From: Euzebyaceae bacterium
Lineage (GTDB): Bacteria > Actinomycetota > Nitriliruptoria > Euzebyales > Egibacteraceae
Assembly (NCBI GenBank): GCA_013696915.1
Contig: JACCXR010000359.1
Coordinates: forward strand, 1-5,158
Direction of reading: 5' to 3'
DNA length: 5,158 bases
Translations under genes and position numbers: made by a program
The notes under the pieces: generated by a model
What the model was told of the DNA's origin: nothing
What the model saw: the letters and a program-made list of their open reading frames with translations, nothing else
The model's database searches: none
Shown: positions 4,223 through 5,158 of the stretch, piece after piece
Numbering within the stretch: position 1 is the first letter of the stretch
Layout: each line of letters opens with the position of its first letter

Positions 4223-5158
4223 GTGCTCGAACTCAGGCGCAACCCGCCCCTGGACGACCGCCTCGTCGCCGAGCTCGTCGCCATGTGGGCCGCCGTCACC
4301 AACGCGGGTGGCGCCGTCGGCTTCGTGGCGCCCGTGACCGAGGACGTCGTGCGGCCGGTCGCCGAGGCCGCCTTCACGCGCGTCGCCGCCGAGCAGGAGG
4401 ATCTGGTCGTCGGCTTCGACGGCGAGCGTCCGGTGGCCTTCGGCTTCCTGACCTACAACGCCGACACGCTGTCGCCGCACTGGGCGACGATCCGGCGGCT
4501 CCAGCGTCATCCGGCGCGGCGGGGCGGCGGGGTCGGCGCGCGGGTCCTCGCCGAGCTGGAGGCGGTCGCGGCCGACCGCGGCCTGGAGTTCGTCGTGCTC
4601 ACCGTCCGGGGCGGTACCGCACGCGAGCACTTCTACTGCGAGCACGGGTATCGGGTCGTCGCCACGCTGCCGCGGTGGCTGCGGCTCACCGACGACGACG
4701 TCCGCGACTCCCTGGTGCTGGTCAAGCCCGTGGGCCCCGGGGCCGCCGGCCGCGTCGACGCGGACGTGGCGCGCCTGGAGGTCCTCAGGCTGGATCCGGG
4801 GCTCCCGCTGCCCCGCTACGCCCATCCCGGCGACGCCGGCCTGGACCTGCGCGCGCGCCGGGACGTCACGCTGGCGCCGGGGGAGCGAGCGGTCGTGCCG
4901 ACCGGCGTGGCCGTGGCCGTGGCGCCGGGGTGCGTCGGCCTGGTGCACCCCCGCTCGGGCCTGGCCGCGCGCTCCGGGCTCGCTCTGGTCAACGCGCCCG
5001 GCACGATCGACGCCGGCTACCGCGGCGAGGTGAGCGTCGTCCTGGTCAACCTCGACCCCTCCGAGCCGATCCGCCTGCGCCGCGGCGACCGCATCGCCCA
5101 GCTCCTGGTCCAGCGGGTCGAGACCGTGGACGTCGTCGAGGTGACGGACCTGCCGCCG
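4223..5158 (+). CDS. dut: GNAT N-acetyltransferase fused in frame to dUTPase (3' end beyond window)
   Basis: Two enzymes in one open frame, 312 codons to the window edge. Residues 1-170 are a GNAT acetyltransferase using acetyl-CoA: acetyl-CoA loop RRGGGVGA at 99-106 (RxxGxG from Arg100), strand FVVLTVRGG at 123-131, and FYCEHGYR at 137-144 with Tyr138 as possible general acid. Its substrate is unknown. Residues 171-184 are a Gly/Ala linker. From 185 it is a trimeric-type dUTPase, which hydrolyses dUTP to dUMP and diphosphate, keeping uracil out of DNA and feeding dTMP synthesis. Motif 1 is GDAGLDL (203-209), motif 2 PRSGLA (243-248), motif 3 NAPGTIDAGYRGE (257-269) with catalytic Asp263, motif 4 RGDRIAQLL (287-295). 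Motif 5, the Gly-rich tail, lies outside the window. The dUTPase part matches mycobacterial Dut closely from RLDPGLPLP-like residues on. An internal GTG at 4766 is placed where a free dUTPase would start, but has no Shine-Dalgarno sequence. The GTG at 4223 is chosen for its GGAG. Confidence 0.9.
   Translation, partial: MLELRRNPPLDDRLVAELVAMWAAVTNAGGAVGFVAPVTEDVVRPVAEAAFTRVAAEQEDLVVGFDGERPVAFGFLTYNADTLSPHWATIRRLQRHPARRGGGVGARVLAELEAVAADRGLEFVVLTVRGGTAREHFYCEHGYRVVATLPRWLRLTDDDVRDSLVLVKPVGPGAAGRVDADVARLEVLRLDPGLPLPRYAHPGDAGLDLRARRDVTLAPGERAVVPTGVAVAVAPGCVGLVHPRSGLAARSGLALVNAPGTIDAGYRGEVSVVLVNLDPSEPIRLRRGDRIAQLLVQRVETVDVVEVTDLPP

Noticed and set aside
4007..4948. Minus-strand open frame of 313 codons opposite the GNAT-dUTPase gene
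   Set aside because: Composition typical of an antisense shadow (His, Arg, Gly, Pro rich); the plus strand carries intact acetyltransferase and dUTPase motifs.

Overview
The window comes from a very GC-rich bacterium with strong GC bias at third codon positions, almost certainly an actinomycetote. The dUTPase part is very close to the mycobacterial type, and the kinase/regulator pair is of a kind common in actinobacteria. One feature argues against a standard mycobacterial or streptomycete genome: the cytochrome oxidase subunit II carries its own haem c domain. The aa3 oxidases of the actinobacterial bcc-aa3 supercomplex lack this domain. No rRNA, tRNA, CRISPR array, insertion sequence or other mobile element is visible.

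Layout. (1) Positions 1-1101, minus strand: a lipoprotein CuA/haem c subunit II of a caa3-type oxidase, followed by the first four codons of the next gene, probably subunit I. (2) Positions 1102-1294: a divergent regulatory region with a -10 candidate for the oxidase operon, a 7-bp hairpin, a perfect tandem 10-bp repeat, an inverted repeat that also fits GTnAC-n6-GTnAC, and a probable leaderless promoter for the kinase. (3) Positions 1295-3126, plus strand: a membrane NarL-type histidine kinase and its LuxR/NarL-family response regulator. (4) A short convergent gap with an inverted repeat touching both stop codons. (5) Positions 3149-4116, minus strand: two translationally coupled genes. The first encodes a CsbD-like hairpin joined to an S30AE (HPF/RaiA) ribosome-hibernation fold; the second encodes an unrecognised 134-residue protein. 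(6) Positions 4117-4222: a second divergent promoter region. (7) From 4223 to the window edge, plus strand: one uninterrupted frame joining a GNAT acetyltransferase to a trimeric-type dUTPase.

How they may work together. The two-component genes are divergent from the oxidase operon and share its upstream region, so control of respiration by this pair is possible but is only inference. The HPF-like gene suggests stress or stationary-phase ribosome protection. The GNAT-dUTPase frame is the most unusual object here: no forward-strand stop trinucleotide exists in any frame around the junction, so the joined frame cannot be explained by a missed nearby stop.
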